From assembly GCF_017603825.1 (NCBI RefSeq), contig NZ_CP072014.1, positions 2,108,001 through 2,172,000 on the forward strand: a stretch of DNA of 64,000 bases, read 5' to 3'. The position numbers and the translations under genes were made by a program. This document shows positions 7,858 to 16,316 of this stretch, piece by piece. The notes under the pieces are model-generated. The model was given only the letters and a program-made list of their open reading frames with translations. It searched no databases and was not told where the DNA came from. Each line of letters starts with the position of its first letter. Position 1 is the stretch's first letter. The DNA is from Arthrobacter crystallopoietes. Its GTDB lineage: Bacteria > Actinomycetota > Actinomycetes > Actinomycetales > Micrococcaceae.

Positions 7858-9612
7858 ATGCCTAGCAAGAAACTTCCGCCAGGCCTGCCCAGGCTGCTCA
7901 GTGGCCGCCGGCGTGGTTTGATGGCGATGCTGGTCGGTACCGGCCTGGCCATGGCGGCGGTGACCGGTGCCAGCGCGCTGCTGATGATGTGGTTGCTCGA
8001 CGACGCCCCAGCAGGTGCCGGGAATATCGTCCCCCTCGTCGCCGGGCTGGCCGCGGCCGCGCTGGCCATCGGCGGCCTGCGGGCTCTCGAGCGTGTGCTG
8101 GGCGAGATGCTCGGCCAGGACTACATCCATCAGATCCGCAAGGGCCTGGTGAAATCCGCGCTCGCCACCGACCGGGGACCGTCGCCGGGCGTGACCATCG
8201 CGCGTAGCACCAACGACCTCTCCAGCGTGCGCAACTGGATTGCGATGGGAATCGCGCCGCTGGCCGTAGGCATCCCGCTCATCCTCGGTACTGCAGTGGC
8301 ACTATGGCTGCTCGCACCGGGACTTGCCCTCGCCGTCGTCGTTCCCCTGGCCGTTCTGGCTGCAGGCTTGGCGATGCTGGCCAGACCGGCCTTTGAACGG
8401 GCGCGTGCCCTGCGGCGGCAACGCGGGCGGCTCGCGGCACGGCTCGCCGATACGGTCATGGCAGCCGGCACGATCCGCGCCGCAGGTGGCGAGGCGCGCG
8501 AGGTCAAGCAGGTGGACAAGGCCGGCCGCAGTGTGGTCGACGCGGCAGTGCATCGCGCCGCCGCTTCCGGTTCCATCCGTGGTGCCGCCGCAGCCGCCGC
8601 CTCGCTGGGCACCGCTGCCGTCGCCGCCGTAGGCAGCTGGCAAGCCATTCCGACGGCGACTGTGGCCGCCGCGCTGACCATCGTGGGCATCATCGCGGCC
8701 CCCATTGCTGACATGGGCCGCGCCGTCGAATACCGGCAGAACTTCAAGGCCGCACGCCGGATCCTTGGTCCCGCCCTCGCCGTCTCGGCAACGCAAGGAA
8801 ATGAACGACGACGGCGGGTGGCCGCCTCCGCTGGCCACGCCACTGCGGTGGGTGCGACTGCGGTGGGTGTGAATGAAGTGGCTTCAAACGGGGAGGTGGT
8901 GAACGGAGAGCCGCTGAACGCTGAGGATGCGGGCACGCTCCTGGTAGCGGGCATGTCCGAGTGCCGGAACTGCCCCGTCCCGGAGCTTCGGGCCGGGCCG
9001 GGCCAACGGGTGCGCATTCGCTCCGCGGATCCGGCAGTGGAGACCAGGCTGCTGGAAACGCTGATCGGTGTGCGCAGTGATCCCGATGCGTTTACTCAGG
9101 TCGATGGCATATCGCTGCTGGACAGCGGCGGACGGGACCGGCGGCGGCTGGTCGGCTACGCCGCTGCCGGAGCCTATCTGGAGCGGGGATCGATCGCCCG
9201 CAGCGTGCGCTACCGCAGGCCTGATCTGGACGTGGCGGAAGGAACGGCCGCCCTGGAACAGGTGGGACTGGCCGGCCCTATTGCCCGGCTGGAGCGGGGC
9301 GAGCAGACCCTGCTCAAGCGCGGCGGCGAGCCCTTGTCCACCTCGGAACGGGCACGGCTGGTGCTGGCCCGGGCAATGCTGGGGGAGCCGCCGGTGCTTG
9401 TGATCAACCGGCTGGACGCGGATCTGGACCGGGACGGCAGAAAGATGCTGGCATCGGTTGTACGCGACTATCCCGGAGTGGTGCTGTTCGCCTCGGACGA
9501 TCCGGACGCGCTCGCCGCCGGTTTCACCGAATGGTCCGTTGACTGTCCCCATGCCGGATTGGACCTGACCTGGGTAGCCGCGCGTCCCGCCGTCGTTCAT
9601 GATGCGTACTGA
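7858..9612 (+). CDS. ABC-exporter-like protein with degenerate nucleotide-binding domain
   Basis: 584 residues. Residues 1-310 look like a type I exporter membrane domain: hydrophobic segments near 21-47, 57-75, 128-150, 151-175, 243-265 and 266-285, and long charged loops (FERARALRRQRGRLAARLADTV, here residues 179-200). A linker (310-355) leads to an ABC-ATPase-shaped domain. The Walker A position reads RIRSADPAVETRL (386-398) instead of GxxGxGKS. The signature loop is LSTSERARLVLARAML instead of LSGGE. Walker B is PVLVINRLDADLD, lacking the Asp-Glu pair, and the H-loop histidine is absent (LFASDDPDAL). It should not hydrolyse ATP in the usual way. Paired with the preceding P-loop gene in a likely operon. 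Substrate unknown. Confidence 0.7.
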   Translation: MPSKKLPPGLPRLLSGRRRGLMAMLVGTGLAMAAVTGASALLMMWLLDDAPAGAGNIVPLVAGLAAAALAIGGLRALERVLGEMLGQDYIHQIRKGLVKSALATDRGPSPGVTIARSTNDLSSVRNWIAMGIAPLAVGIPLILGTAVALWLLAPGLALAVVVPLAVLAAGLAMLARPAFERARALRRQRGRLAARLADTVMAAGTIRAAGGEAREVKQVDKAGRSVVDAAVHRAAASGSIRGAAAAAASLGTAAVAAVGSWQAIPTATVAAALTIVGIIAAPIADMGRAVEYRQNFKAARRILGPALAVSATQGNERRRRVAASAGHATAVGATAVGVNEVASNGEVVNGEPLNAEDAGTLLVAGMSECRNCPVPELRAGPGQRVRIRSADPAVETRLLETLIGVRSDPDAFTQVDGISLLDSGGRDRRRLVGYAAAGAYLERGSIARSVRYRRPDLDVAEGTAALEQVGLAGPIARLERGEQTLLKRGGEPLSTSERARLVLARAMLGEPPVLVINRLDADLDRDGRKMLASVVRDYPGVVLFASDDPDALAAGFTEWSVDCPHAGLDLTWVAARPAVVHDAY

Positions 9613-9730
9613 CTTCGATGATCGATGGCCTGTCCCAGGCGCACGGAGGCCGCGGTGCCGCGAATGAAGAACCTCGGCAAGAACGGCCCGCGGAACGTCG
9701 GAGGGCTCCCCATGAAGTACTGCGTGCCGA

Positions 9731-9783
9731 ACGAGCACGTGGTCGTCGCTCCCTGACAACGAGCATGTCGTCGTCGCTCCCTG
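9731..9783. repeat. Tandem 25-bp imperfect direct repeat
   Basis: Two 25-base copies (9731-9755 and 9759-9783) match at 23 positions; each begins ACGAGCA and ends TCGTCGCTCCCTG. They lie in the 241-base gap between the ABC-like gene and the HNH gene, which otherwise holds no convincing gene. Confidence 0.7.
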
Positions 9784-9853
9784 TCTTGGAACCTTGACTA
9801 ACGACGGCGGCGTCTGACCTCTGGGGTGCGGTGCCGCCGCTAGGTGGAGGGTG

Positions 9854-11473
9854 TTAGAAGGGTGGTGGGGTGTAGAGGTCAGGTGGTGGTGGTTCGGTTG
9901 GTGGGCGGATGGACCAGCTGTTTTCGGGGGTGCTGGTCCATTCGTGGCCGGTCCGCGATTTCCAGGTGGTGCTGCCGTCGGGATACTGGGTGACTGTCCA
10001 GCCGCCGGCGTGCTTGGACATGTGCTCGGGTTTGCAGAGCGCTTTGAGATTTCCGAGCACGGTTTTACCGCCGTCTTCCCAGGCGACGGTGTGGTCGACC
10101 TCGCAGAACCGGGCTTCCACGCGGCAGCCGGGGCCGCTGCAGTGCCCGTCACGTAACCGGACGAGGCGTTTGAGCCATTCGGGCGGGTGCCGCAGGTCTT
10201 TCGCGGCCGCGACCGCGTTGCGGTACTCATCGGTCAGGACCAGCAACCAGGATTTCGCGAGGCCGGCAAGGTTGCGGGCCATGTCCGGCGGGATCGGCCC
10301 GTACCCGGCGAGTTCGCCGGGCTCCTCGCTCAACCCCGCCGCGGTCTCCAACGACAACGTGACCGCGACACTGGCCGTGATCCCCGCCCCAGCACCCGTC
10401 CCCGTCCCGGCACAGGTGCCCGTGCCGCTCCCGGTACCCTTGCAGGTTCCGTTCCCGGTGACTGTGCTGCCGTTGCAGGTGCAGCCGCCGGTGCGGGTGC
10501 CGGGGTTGAGGAGCAGGTCGGTGATGACGTCGGCGCGCAGCTGGGGCAGGGTCCGGGCTTCTTCGGGGCCCTGCAGCTTCTTCGCGAGGGCCTGGACGAG
10601 GTTGAACACCATGACTGCCTTGTCCGCGGCGCAGCGGAACCAGACTTCGGCCATCCCGTCATCCTGCGGCACGAGACCGGCATTGCGGGACCGGTCCGCG
10701 CGTTCGTGGCGCACGGTGAGGGTTTCCGGGTGCAGCCGTTCACGGGCCTTGCGGGCACGGGCCTGCACACTCTCCACCGTGATCTTGCCGGCCTGGGGCA
10801 GGACGGCGGCCTCGAACGCCGGCAGCAGGTCCTCGGGCAGGTCCTGGGAACCGCGGGCGATCGCGGTGGCCCGCGGCAGGTCCAGGTTCCCGGCGGCCAT
10901 CGCCTCCACCGTGGCCGGCAGATGCCCGGACAGCTGCGCGGCCTCGGCCATGTCCTTCAGCGCGCTGCCGCGGGGCTGGGCCAGGGCCGCGGCGATCTCC
11001 GTCGCCGCGCAGGAGGAAAACCCGTGCGCGTTGCCGGTCTCGGCGCCCTCGGCCGGACGCAGCTCGGTGAACCGGTTCAACGCCTTCACCCGGCCCGACT
11101 GCAGCCACGCCACGGCCTTCGCCGACGCCTGCAGGTAATCAATGGTCCCGACATCATCGAGGCCTTCCGGATCAATCCGCTCCAGCACCGCGGCCAGCGC
11201 CGCCGGCGCCAGGGTCTCCCAGCCCTCCGGCAGACCCGGCACCTCCGGCAGGACCGCGGCCGCCGCCAGCACCGCGGCGGCTTCCTCGGCCGCTTCGTCG
11301 AACGGCCCGGTAAGACGGCCGCCGAAGGCCAGGTTCTCCCCGGCCCAGGCATCGAGCAGGAGTTTATGCAGCATGATTTCCAACAGCGAACTCCCCGCCA
11401 AACCGAGCGCCCGCAAACCACGGTCCCGGTCCGGCTCCGGCGCCGGTATGAAATCAAACTGGAAGCCATCCAT
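9854..11473 (-). CDS. DUF222/13E12-family protein with C-terminal HNH endonuclease domain
   Basis: 539 residues. The N-terminal two thirds is the Ala/Leu-rich helical DUF222 region found in mycobacterial 13E12 repeats and many Micrococcaceae copies (LSGHLPATVEAMAAGNLDLPRATAIA, split here by residue runs). An HNH nuclease domain follows near residues 440-495: RDGHCSGPGCRVEARFCEVD, then HTVAWEDGGKT and NLKALCKPEHMSKH, with zinc-ligand cysteines and the catalytic His. Between them a Gly/Thr/Cys-rich low-complexity stretch (about residues 323-365) is encoded by a degenerate GC repeat. The C-terminus is proline-rich. These proteins occur in many diverged genomic copies, their role is not established, and they may be selfish or involved in recombination. 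Alone, no partner. Confidence 0.85.
   Translation of the reverse strand: MDGFQFDFIPAPEPDRDRGLRALGLAGSSLLEIMLHKLLLDAWAGENLAFGGRLTGPFDEAAEEAAAVLAAAAVLPEVPGLPEGWETLAPAALAAVLERIDPEGLDDVGTIDYLQASAKAVAWLQSGRVKALNRFTELRPAEGAETGNAHGFSSCAATEIAAALAQPRGSALKDMAEAAQLSGHLPATVEAMAAGNLDLPRATAIARGSQDLPEDLLPAFEAAVLPQAGKITVESVQARARKARERLHPETLTVRHERADRSRNAGLVPQDDGMAEVWFRCAADKAVMVFNLVQALAKKLQGPEEARTLPQLRADVITDLLLNPGTRTGGCTCNGSTVTGNGTCKGTGSGTGTCAGTGTGAGAGITASVAVTLSLETAAGLSEEPGELAGYGPIPPDMARNLAGLAKSWLLVLTDEYRNAVAAAKDLRHPPEWLKRLVRLRDGHCSGPGCRVEARFCEVDHTVAWEDGGKTVLGNLKALCKPEHMSKHAGGWTVTQYPDGSTTWKSRTGHEWTSTPENSWSIRPPTEPPPPDLYTPPPF
10377..10505. repeat. Degenerate GC-rich minisatellite inside the HNH gene
   Basis: Short units of the type CCGGTxCC/CCCGTxCC recur through this stretch and encode alternating Gly, Thr, Ser and Cys residues on the minus strand. 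Length variation here between strains would leave the reading frame intact only in steps of three. Confidence 0.5.
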
Positions 11474-11842
11474 ACACCCACCCTACGAACCGCCTATGAC
11501 AGTTTGTGAGCGCGCACACACCAAGACGTGAGGGAAACAGCGGAAAACGTTCCCACAGCTGAGCCTGCAAGGGCGGTCAAGGCGGCGTGATGCCCTAGGC
11601 ATCCGAAGCTCGTGAAGCGGTGGGCGGCAGCGGCGAGAGACAGGCTGGCAGGGGCGTGGGACGCAGGGGCAGCGGCGCTTGCTGACGGAAGTTAAAGAGT
11701 TGGCGCCGGCTGGTTGGAGGTTGGGGGAAAACTCCGACCGGCCGGCGCCGCATCACTCGCACCTTTATGAGGTAACTTCACAGTAGGGCTTGTACTTGAT
11801 TGTTAGCCGGGAGCAACCTGTGAATTGCCTGAGTATGGGATT
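11474..11842. other. Intergenic stretch, 369 bases, one strong hairpin, no gene seen
   Basis: Contains the HNH gene leader on the left and the 11702-11749 terminator. The remaining sequence (about 11520-11700) is GC-rich, with no frame that has a start, a ribosome site and coding character together. Confidence 0.5.
11702..11749. terminator. Long GC-rich hairpin
   Basis: Two 18-base arms, starting GGCGCCGG and ending CCGGCGCC, pair over a 12-base loop; the only non-Watson-Crick positions can form G-U pairs in RNA of the plus strand. Placed downstream of the minus-strand GNAT gene, it probably ends that transcript. Confidence 0.65.
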
Positions 11843-12502
11843 TTAGATAGCTCGTTCGAGCACGTAGTCACGCAAAACCAAGCGGCCGGTGGGAAAGTTC
11901 ATGCCGCCAACGATCCGGAAGCCGTTCCTGGCGTAGAACTTCTGGGCACGCACGTTTTCCTCGCTGACGGAGAGCCACACTGCGCGCGAACCGTTTTCCG
12001 CGGCGGCGGACAGGGTGGCGTTCATGAGCTGATGGGACAGGCCGCTGCCGTGGGCGTTGGCCCGCATATAGAACTTGCTCAGCATAGAGGTGGGCCGCAA
12101 CGTCAGAGCCGCCTGGACTTCGACATCCAACGGAGGGGTGTGGATGAGCATGCTGTAGCCCAGCAACCTCTGGTCCGTGCGAGGACTGGATGCGTCGCCT
12201 GCGTCAGCATTCGGCTCTTCGAGCACCATTACCGTTCGTTCCGCATTAGCAATATAGCTGCTGAATCGGGCCTCGGTAAGATGCTCTGCGATGTAGCCGT
12301 TGATGTCGTCCTCGGTCATGATCGGAGGGCACGCCAGCGGGATAGTTACCGCGGCCAGTTCAGCGAGGACGGTGACGTCCTCAGCTGTGGCTTGGCGGAT
12401 CGAAGCGTCGGCTGGCGGTGCGGGATTGCCGGTCGCAGATCCGGGCATGGTTGCAGATTCCACTGACAATAATCCCGCGTCTGGATGGATCGAATGGTTC
12501 AC
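11843..12502 (-). CDS. GNAT-family N-acetyltransferase
   Basis: 219 residues with a disordered 30-residue N-terminus, then a GNAT fold: ASIRQATAEDVTVLAELAAV (first strand and helix), RLLGYSMLIHT (central strand), FYMRANAHGSGLSHQLMNAT (acetyl-CoA pyrophosphate loop with the R/Q-x-x-G-x-G/A pattern in relaxed form), AVWLSVSEENVRAQKFYARN and GFRIVGG (C-terminal strand pair). The acceptor (protein N-terminus, antibiotic or metabolite) cannot be inferred. The universal stress gene upstream on the same strand is 37 bases away, so the two could be co-transcribed. Confidence 0.8.
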   Translation of the reverse strand: MNHSIHPDAGLLSVESATMPGSATGNPAPPADASIRQATAEDVTVLAELAAVTIPLACPPIMTEDDINGYIAEHLTEARFSSYIANAERTVMVLEEPNADAGDASSPRTDQRLLGYSMLIHTPPLDVEVQAALTLRPTSMLSKFYMRANAHGSGLSHQLMNATLSAAAENGSRAVWLSVSEENVRAQKFYARNGFRIVGGMNFPTGRLVLRDYVLERAI

Positions 12503-12539
12503 GGAACAATCCTAAGCGGGCGTCAACGCTCCGTTGTGA

Positions 12540-12929
12540 TCACGCGCTGTACACAGCCTTCACCGCGAGCACAGGGGCGTTGGCCTGCAGCAGGATCTGC
12601 TGGGCGCTGCTGCCGAGCAGGAACTTGCCCACGGAGCTGCGGTGCCGGATCCCAATGATGATCAGCGACGGATCCAGTGCCTCCGCCATGTCCAGAAGAT
12701 CACCCACGGCATCGCGGCTGCGCTCGTTAGGCAGCCGATAGCTGACGGCCACACCCTCAACCTCGGCAGGGAAGTCTGGCTGGCTGCCGCTGACAACTTC
12801 TTCATCATGAACGGTCCGGTCCAGATCAAAAACCACCAGGTCCTGACCGCGGAGCCTGGCTTCCGCGACGGCAGTGGTAAAGGCTGCGGTTCCTTCCCGG
12901 GAGCGGGATCGACCAACGAGAATAGTCAT
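12540..12929 (-). CDS. Universal stress protein (UspA family)
   Basis: 129 residues, a single UspA domain. The nucleotide-binding pattern G-2x-G-9x-G(S/T) is only partly kept: SLIIIGIRHRSSVGKFLLGSSAQQIL ends with the GSS loop (quoted in part, residues about 88-113), and the first glycine pair is replaced by IRHRS. ATP binding is therefore possible but uncertain. The N-terminal TILVGRSRSREGTAA is the usual first strand and turn. Start ATG 12929 has GAAAGGTAAC upstream. Such proteins appear in stress and stationary phase; this one may share a transcript with the GNAT gene downstream. Confidence 0.8.
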   Translation of the reverse strand: MTILVGRSRSREGTAAFTTAVAEARLRGQDLVVFDLDRTVHDEEVVSGSQPDFPAEVEGVAVSYRLPNERSRDAVGDLLDMAEALDPSLIIIGIRHRSSVGKFLLGSSAQQILLQANAPVLAVKAVYSA

Positions 12930-13078
12930 AAGTGTTACCTTTCGCCATTCGCCAGTTGCGACGGGTTTAGGTCACTCTGGCCGCGTGAAATAGCCTAAAT
13001 TGGATCGGTTCTTCCAACGCACCTACGTTCGCAAGGTGAATGCGCCGCAAACAGCAATTCTAAGGAAGGTCGGGAATC

Positions 13079-14113
13079 ATGGCATCCCCGAAGCCCCAAC
13101 CCGGCGACTCCATGGCCGCGAGTGGCCGTTCCAGGAAACGGACCGTCGGTCTGACTGTCTACGGGGTACTCGCCGCCCTTGTCATCGCGGGAGCAGTCTT
13201 CACCTCCTCCCGCAGTGCAGCCGATGCAGAACTCCGCAGCAAGCTGACCCTTATTGCCCCTGCTGGTGCCGGAGGCGGGTGGGACACTTTCGCCCGTGAG
13301 CAGCAGCAGGCCCTGCGCTCCAACGGCATTGTGAACAGCGTTCAGGTTGTCAACGTTCCCGGCGCCGCGGGCACCATAGGCCTGGGACAGTTTTCCACCA
13401 TGCACGGACAGTCCTCGACCCTGATGGCTACGGGCACCGTGATGCTGGGTGGCATCCAGCTCAACGACTCCCCGGTGGGAATGGACGACGTGCGCCCCCT
13501 GGCCCGGCTGGCCGATGATTACGACGCGATCGTGGTGCCTGCCGATTCGCCATTCAACTCCATCGATGACCTGATCGCCGAGTGGAAGAAGAATCCACGG
13601 GGATTCCCGTTCACCGGCGGTTCCATCGGCTCCATTGACCATCTGGTCATGGCGCAACTGGCCATGGAAGCCGGGATTGATGCCTCGCAGACCACATACA
13701 TCCCCAACACCAGTGGCGGCGAAGCCCTGCAGACAGTCTTTTCCGATACTGCCAAGGCAGCCATCAGCGGCTACAACGAGTTTGCGGACCAGATCGAGGC
13801 GGGAAGAGTGAAGGTTCTGGCCATCTCGGCACCGCAACGGCTGGAAGGCATCGACGTTCCCACCTTGCTGGAGGAAGGCTACGACGTGCAGATGAGCAAC
13901 TGGCGCGGGATGGTCGCAGCACCGGGGACCAGCGACGAGGACTTCGAGGAACTGCTGAGTATCATCACGGAGATGTCGCAGACGGAGGAGTGGGAAGACG
14001 CTCTGGCCCGCAACCAATGGGATAACACCTTTATGGTCGGCGAAGAATTCGAGGAGTTCATCGCCGTGGAGGAAAAGGAAGTCGCCGAGATCCTGGAAGG
14101 GCTGGACCTGTGA
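13079..14113 (+). CDS. tctC: Tripartite tricarboxylate transporter, substrate-binding protein
   Basis: 344 residues. The Bug/TctC-type binding protein captures a small carboxylate outside the cell and delivers it to the TctAB membrane pair. Residues 20-45 (RKRTVGLTVYGVLAALVIAG) are a positively charged signal/anchor segment rather than a lipobox. The family motifs LTLIAPAGAGGGWDTFAREQ, VVNVPGAAGTIGLGQF and FTGGSIGSIDHLVMAQLA follow. The downstream tctB start GTG overlaps the stop (GTGA) and tctA follows at once, so this is one operon. No TctDE two-component sensor gene is adjacent. The ligand (citrate or another di/tricarboxylate) is not determined. Confidence 0.9.
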   Translation: MASPKPQPGDSMAASGRSRKRTVGLTVYGVLAALVIAGAVFTSSRSAADAELRSKLTLIAPAGAGGGWDTFAREQQQALRSNGIVNSVQVVNVPGAAGTIGLGQFSTMHGQSSTLMATGTVMLGGIQLNDSPVGMDDVRPLARLADDYDAIVVPADSPFNSIDDLIAEWKKNPRGFPFTGGSIGSIDHLVMAQLAMEAGIDASQTTYIPNTSGGEALQTVFSDTAKAAISGYNEFADQIEAGRVKVLAISAPQRLEGIDVPTLLEEGYDVQMSNWRGMVAAPGTSDEDFEELLSIITEMSQTEEWEDALARNQWDNTFMVGEEFEEFIAVEEKEVAEILEGLDL

Positions 14114-14721
14114 CACATCCGGACAATCATACGCACACGGGTACAGCGCCCCCGGCCGGGGATGCTGTGCCTGCTGCCCGGGGCTTCTGGCACGGACGCA
14201 GCGGAATCGTCATTGCCGTCATACTGGCGGCGTTCAGCACCTATTTGCTGGTCGGCATATTCGACATGGACGTACCTTCGGGGGCGGCCTTCCCCGGACC
14301 GACGTTCTTCCCCGTACTGATCGTGGCGGCCGGCTACCTTCTTTCAGTGCTCCTGGCCGTCTTCACGATCAAGAATCCGGATCCACCCAAGCCGCCGCAC
14401 TACGAATTCGAAGAGGATCTCGATCCGGACGTACGGGCCACGGCCGAAAAGGCAGCGGCCAGGAAGTACGCAACGTATTCCGACTGGTCCTCGGTTGCGG
14501 TGGCTATCGGCAGCTTCCTGCTTTTCGCTTTGCTGATGGAACCGCTCGGTTGGATCATCGCCGCCGCTGTTCTGTTCTGGGGAATGGCCCGCGCCATGGG
14601 GAGCCAGCGGCCGTTGTTCGATATCAGCCTGGCGCTGGTAGTCGCCTCGCTTGTCCAGCTTGCCTTCGGTGCCGCGCTGGGCCTCAATCTGCCCGCCGGG
14701 ATCCTGGGAGGTGTGTTCTGA
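14110..14721 (+). CDS. tctB: Tripartite tricarboxylate transporter, small membrane subunit
   Basis: 203 residues, the small four-helix TctB subunit of the importer. Hydrophobic segments are readable at about 32-52 (IVIAVILAAFSTYLLVGIFD), 62-85, 130-150 and 165-195. A charged cytosolic loop (residues about 92-120, NPDPPKPPHYEFEEDLDP) separates the first and second pair. It starts at a GTG overlapping the tctC stop by 4 bases and ends immediately before the tctA ATG, so translation is probably coupled through the operon. Confidence 0.88.
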   Translation: MTHPDNHTHTGTAPPAGDAVPAARGFWHGRSGIVIAVILAAFSTYLLVGIFDMDVPSGAAFPGPTFFPVLIVAAGYLLSVLLAVFTIKNPDPPKPPHYEFEEDLDPDVRATAEKAAARKYATYSDWSSVAVAIGSFLLFALLMEPLGWIIAAAVLFWGMARAMGSQRPLFDISLALVVASLVQLAFGAALGLNLPAGILGGVF

Positions 14722-16227
14722 ATGGATGCTCTGGCCAATCTGATGGAAGGCTTCAGCCTGGCGCTGACGCCGATGAATCTGCTCTGGGTAGTCGTGGGCG
14801 CGTTCCTCGGCACCGCAGTCGGGGTGCTGCCGGGACTCGGGTCCTCCATGGCAGTGGCGCTGCTGCTGCCGATGACCTTCGCGCTGGATCCGATCGGGGC
14901 GTTCATCATGTTCGCCGGGGTGTACTTCGGTGGGCTCTTCGGCGATTCCACCATGGCCATCCTGATGAACACACCCGGACAAGCCTCCTCGATCGCCAGT
15001 ACGTTCGAAGGCCACAAGATGGCCAAGGCCGGCAGGGCACCGCAAGCGCTGGCAACCGCTGCCATCGGCGCCTTCATCGGCGGTATCATTGCCAGCCTGC
15101 TGGTGGTGTTCTTCGCCCCCGTCCTGGCCGATCTGTCCGCCAACTTCGGCCCGCAGGAATTCTTCGCGCTGGCTGTCTTCGCGTTCCTGGCCACCTCCTC
15201 GGTCGTCTCGGACTCGGTGATCAAGGGACTGGTTTCCCTGGTCTTCGGCCTGGGCATTGCCGTGCTCGGCATCGACAGCATCTCCGGTGCCGAGCGCTTC
15301 AGTTTCGGCGTGCCGGAACTTTTCGACGGCGTCAACATCATCACCGTCACCGTGGGCATCCTGGCCCTCGGCGAGGTGTTCCACGTGGCCTCGCGCATCC
15401 GGCGCGATCCGGCCGCCGTGGCCACGCCGTCCTCGGGCCGGCCGTACCTCTCCAAAGCCGAATTCCGTGAGGCGCTGCCGGCCTGGCTGCGCGGCACGGC
15501 GATCGGTGTACCTTTCGGGGTCATTCCCGTGGGTGGCGCGGAAGTGCCCACGTTTCTGGCTTACGGGGCCGAACGTTCGCTGGACCGCCGCCGCCGGAAG
15601 CCGATGTTCGGCAAGGGTGCCATCCGCGGGCTGGCCGCCCCGGAAGCGGCCGGCAACGCGACCACGGGTACCGCGATGGGAGCGCTGCTGGCGCTGGGCC
15701 TGCCGGTCTCGGCCACCGCGGCCATCATGCTGGCCGCGTTCCAGCAGTACGGGCTGCAGCCGGGCCCGCTGCTCTTTGACCGGGCCCCGGATCTGGTCTG
15801 GGCGCTGCTGGCCAGCTTCTTCCTCGGCCTGATCGTGCTGCTGATCCTGAACCTGCCCTTCGCGCGCTTCTGGGCCAAGCTGCTGCTGATCCCCAAGCAG
15901 TACCTGTACGCGGGAATCTCGGTCTTCTGCGGACTGGGCGTCTATGCGACGTCGGCGTCGGTGTTCGACCTGCTGATGGTGCTCGGCATCGGGGTGCTGG
16001 GCTTCCTGATGCGCCGCTACGGCGTCCCGCTGGCGCCGATCATGATCGGCATAGTGCTGGGTCCGCTGGCCGAAACCTCTATGCGCTCGGCGCTATTGTC
16101 CTCGAACGGGGACTACTCCGTTTTCGTGGACAGCCCGATCACCGTCACGCTGTACATCCTGCTGGCCGTCGCGCTGAGTATCACGGCGTTCAGCCGGATC
16201 CGTGCGCGTGCCAAGGCCGATGTTTAG
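14722..16227 (+). CDS. tctA: Tripartite tricarboxylate transporter, large membrane subunit
   Basis: 501 residues with about 12 membrane segments, the transport channel of the system. The conserved signature near the start is intact: VLPGLGSSMAVALLLPMTFALD, here residues 33-54, then FIMFAGVYFGGLFGDSTMAI and LMNTPGQASSIASTFEGH. The second conserved half appears as GVIPVGGAEVPTFLAYGAER and AAPEAAGNATTGTAMGALLA. Length is usual for TctA. The ATG directly abuts the tctB stop. A long hairpin at 16248-16290 ends the operon. Confidence 0.92.
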   Translation: MDALANLMEGFSLALTPMNLLWVVVGAFLGTAVGVLPGLGSSMAVALLLPMTFALDPIGAFIMFAGVYFGGLFGDSTMAILMNTPGQASSIASTFEGHKMAKAGRAPQALATAAIGAFIGGIIASLLVVFFAPVLADLSANFGPQEFFALAVFAFLATSSVVSDSVIKGLVSLVFGLGIAVLGIDSISGAERFSFGVPELFDGVNIITVTVGILALGEVFHVASRIRRDPAAVATPSSGRPYLSKAEFREALPAWLRGTAIGVPFGVIPVGGAEVPTFLAYGAERSLDRRRRKPMFGKGAIRGLAAPEAAGNATTGTAMGALLALGLPVSATAAIMLAAFQQYGLQPGPLLFDRAPDLVWALLASFFLGLIVLLILNLPFARFWAKLLLIPKQYLYAGISVFCGLGVYATSASVFDLLMVLGIGVLGFLMRRYGVPLAPIMIGIVLGPLAETSMRSALLSSNGDYSVFVDSPITVTLYILLAVALSITAFSRIRARAKADV

Positions 16228-16247
16228 CAAGATACTTACCCAGCGGA

Positions 16248-16290
16248 CGACGGCGGCGCCCCACCTTTTGAAGGTGGGGCGCCGCCGTCG
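16248..16290. terminator. Perfect 20-bp stem, 3-base loop; bidirectional terminator
   Basis: Arms beginning CGACGGCGG and ending CCGCCGTCG are fully complementary, with loop TTG. It sits between the convergent tctA and DoxX genes and can serve both. Confidence 0.8.
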
Positions 16291-16316
16291 ATCCCGGCTG
16301 TAAAGACGGTGGCCGG

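Noticed and set aside
14400-15551. 383-residue minus-strand frame
   Set aside because: Antisense to tctB/tctA; translation is Ser/Pro/Arg-rich without structure.
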